In this document: positions 62,421-64,000 of the stretch, piece after piece
Numbering within the stretch: the stretch's first letter is position 1
Layout of the letters: every line of letters starts with the position of its first letter
Source: Fodinibius salipaludis
Lineage (GTDB): Bacteria > Bacteroidota > Rhodothermia > Balneolales > Balneolaceae
Length of the DNA: 64,000 bases
Assembly (NCBI RefSeq): GCF_002287075.1
Contig: NZ_NSKE01000004.1
Location: 248,001-312,000, forward strand
Direction of reading: 5' to 3'
Notes under the pieces: model-generated
The model's database searches: none
The model's input: only the letters and a program-made list of their open reading frames with translations
Told to the model about the DNA's origin: nothing
Made by a program: the position numbers and the translations under genes

Positions 62421-63818
62421 ATGAATTCTATCAGTAGCTTATTACAACAGTCTAATCCCTACTCGCAATTTGTTGACCAGCTGGTTTTAATCGAGAGCCA
62501 AAAGAAGTTCAGATTAGAAGACCAGAAAAGTCAGCTCAGTAAGAAACAGTCTGCTCTTAGCACCGTAAGTTCCGTTATTTCTGATTTTACCTCTCAGGTT
62601 GATGAGCTTACCAGCACTACCTCAAATAGCTTTAACCCGCTAAAAGCTACCATAAGTAACGAAGAAGCCATCCGGGTTGACTCCATATCGGGACTAAACG
62701 ATCCGAATACATATGATATCTCAGTGAATCGAAAAGCCTCAAAAGATATTATGCTGTCGAATGTAATGGATGGGACGGCTACGAATCTGGCAGCTAGTGG
62801 AGATGGCTCTGTTGATATTACCATTGGTGATAAAACACAAACAATAAGTATTCTAAGCACCAATGACGACGGTACGGACAAAACAAACAAAGAAATTTTA
62901 GAATCGTTTTCTAAGGCTGTCAATAATTTAATGGGCGAAGAGTCTGACAGTGATGTTTTTGAAGTGGACAATAACGGTAATGTACAGCTGTCGATAAAAA
63001 GTGCGCAGACTGGTTATGATGAACGCGTCCAATTTGCCAATGCCACGGGAGCACTTGCAGATGTTACTGGAAACATGTCGCATCAACAAACAGATACGAC
63101 AAACCTCGATGCTGAATTCACAGTAGACGGAATTACATTTAGCCGTGGGAAAAATACCGTTGATGATGCCATCTCGGGCATGACCTTTACATTACTGAAT
63201 TCGACAACCCAGCAAGAGCAAATTACGGTCTCAAAAGATACTGAAAAGGCCCGCGAAAATATTGATGATTTCATTTCTAAATACAATGAAATGAATACCA
63301 AAATTCGCAACCAAACCTTCATCAATGGTGAGACCGGCAATAAAGGCCCGCTGCAGGATATGCGCTCTGTTCGTAATTTGACTATAAATATGCGTCAAAT
63401 GGCACTTACGGATATGGCTTCTACAGCAACAGGAGAGCTTAACAATCTCTCTCAACTTGGCATCACCTTCGAAAACAATGGAAAGATGAAAGTTGAAGAC
63501 TCGGAAAAGCTCAGCAAAGCTTTATCTGAGAAACCCAACGAAGTTAAGAATCTATTTACCAACGATGACTCTCCTGTTACGAAGATGTATGAACGCGCGA
63601 AGACGTTTACTGAAACAGGTGGTACCATTTCATCGCTGGAAAGCGGTTTGGATCAAAAAATTGATTTTCTGGATAATCGTATTGAGTCGGAAAATAAATA
63701 TCTGGAACGGTATGAGGAGCGCCAACGCGAAATTTTTGCTGAAATCAACCAGATGCAACAACAAGCTCAGCAACAGTTTAATCAAATTGCGAATCAACAA
63801 TCCACATTAGGATTCTAA
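62421..63818 (+). CDS. fliD: Flagellar filament cap protein FliD
   Basis: The filament cap (hook-associated protein 2), which folds and inserts flagellin at the filament tip. The N-terminal helix QNPYSQFVDQLV-type region (NPYSQFVDQLVLIESQ) and a middle with beta-rich D2/D3-like repeats (NTVDDAISGMTFTLLNSTT is diagnostic of FliD) are present. The C-terminal coiled coil FLDNRIESENKYLERYEER, then Gln-rich QMQQQAQQQFNQIANQQSTL, matches the family. The length of 465 aa is normal. It overlaps no gene and is 1 bp from the next start. Confidence 0.93.
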   Translation: MNSISSLLQQSNPYSQFVDQLVLIESQKKFRLEDQKSQLSKKQSALSTVSSVISDFTSQVDELTSTTSNSFNPLKATISNEEAIRVDSISGLNDPNTYDISVNRKASKDIMLSNVMDGTATNLAASGDGSVDITIGDKTQTISILSTNDDGTDKTNKEILESFSKAVNNLMGEESDSDVFEVDNNGNVQLSIKSAQTGYDERVQFANATGALADVTGNMSHQQTDTTNLDAEFTVDGITFSRGKNTVDDAISGMTFTLLNSTTQQEQITVSKDTEKARENIDDFISKYNEMNTKIRNQTFINGETGNKGPLQDMRSVRNLTINMRQMALTDMASTATGELNNLSQLGITFENNGKMKVEDSEKLSKALSEKPNEVKNLFTNDDSPVTKMYERAKTFTETGGTISSLESGLDQKIDFLDNRIESENKYLERYEERQREIFAEINQMQQQAQQQFNQIANQQSTLGF

Positions 63819-63819
63819 A

Positions 63820-64000
63820 ATGAATAACGTTGCCAATCAACTCAAAAAGTTGATTAAAATTAATAGAAAGATTCTAAACCAGCTACACAAAGATGAAGCT
63901 GATATTGGTTTATTGCAAAAGCGTTTTGATGAACGGGGCAACCAGACTGATGAATTTATAAAAATAACTTCGGAAGTAAATGCAGATTCATTTACAGAGA
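63820..64000 (+). CDS. Start of a small helical flagellar-operon protein (3' end outside window)
   Basis: An ATG 1 bp after fliD opens a frame, MNNVANQLKKLIKINRKI, followed by LNQLHKDEADIGLLQKRFDE, running off the window end. The Lys/Leu-rich helical start resembles FliT-type chaperones, which often follow fliD, but 60 residues are too few to assign it. Position argues for a flagellar accessory role. Confidence 0.55.
   Translation, partial: MNNVANQLKKLIKINRKILNQLHKDEADIGLLQKRFDERGNQTDEFIKITSEVNADSFTE

Overview
The window is 64 kb of a bacterial chromosome that looks like the Bacteroidota/Balneolota side of the tree. Most genes lack a Shine-Dalgarno sequence and have AT-rich leaders, and the dispersed intergenic repeats and HU/DUF4469, DUF3185 and YehS-type proteins are familiar from that group. 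A complete polar-type flagellin cluster with sigma-28 promoters, plus an NhaC antiporter, an SLC12-like cotransporter and MscL, fits a motile, salt-exposed Balneolota-like organism better than classical Bacteroidetes. This assignment is inference; no rRNA is present.

Layout. 1-13 kb is housekeeping: the end of D-Ala-D-Ala ligase, a solute-binding lipoprotein, NAD kinase, malate dehydrogenase, formate-THF ligase, a NYN/cold-shock fusion, a flippase, AroQ, a HIT protein, an MBL hydrolase, tRNA-Lys and FtsH. 13-26 kb carries a 57-aa protein, MscL with a zinc ribbon, NhaC, an acyltransferase, a CYTH protein, the glpK-glpD operon, a GH31 glucosidase, a small secreted protein and a Mut7-C protein. 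It is interspersed with repeat-filled intergenic regions that contain long hairpin elements with apparent compensatory changes.

26.4-34 kb is the accessory core. A five-unit array of 16-bp palindromes at 23-bp spacing lies next to an HU-like gene. An AT-rich island follows: vsr (interrupted by an in-frame stop), a C5-cytosine methyltransferase, a 77-aa protein, a MORC-like GHKL ATPase, a 269-aa unknown, a DUF6339-like protein and a small winged-helix protein. I read this as a restriction/defence-type operon in which no classical restriction endonuclease or helicase is visible.

34-50 kb holds a HhH membrane protein, adenine deaminase, a DUF3185 protein, an SLC12-like transporter, YehS, EttA, a Fic protein packed between mirror-image compound inverted repeats, a Trm112-like protein, a TPP-riboswitch operon (methyltransferase, AIR-synthase/ThiL-like protein, divergent ThiE-like protein), a patatin and EgtD.

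50-64 kb is the flagellar filament region. Four paralogous flagellin genes each have a sigma-28-like promoter and a terminator. A GIY-YIG ORF with its own repeat family sits among them. Next come a 1506-aa TPR-OGT-FkbM-FkbM protein, probably for flagellin glycosylation and glycan methylation, and then fliS-fliD and the start of another flagellar gene behind a sigma-28-like promoter.
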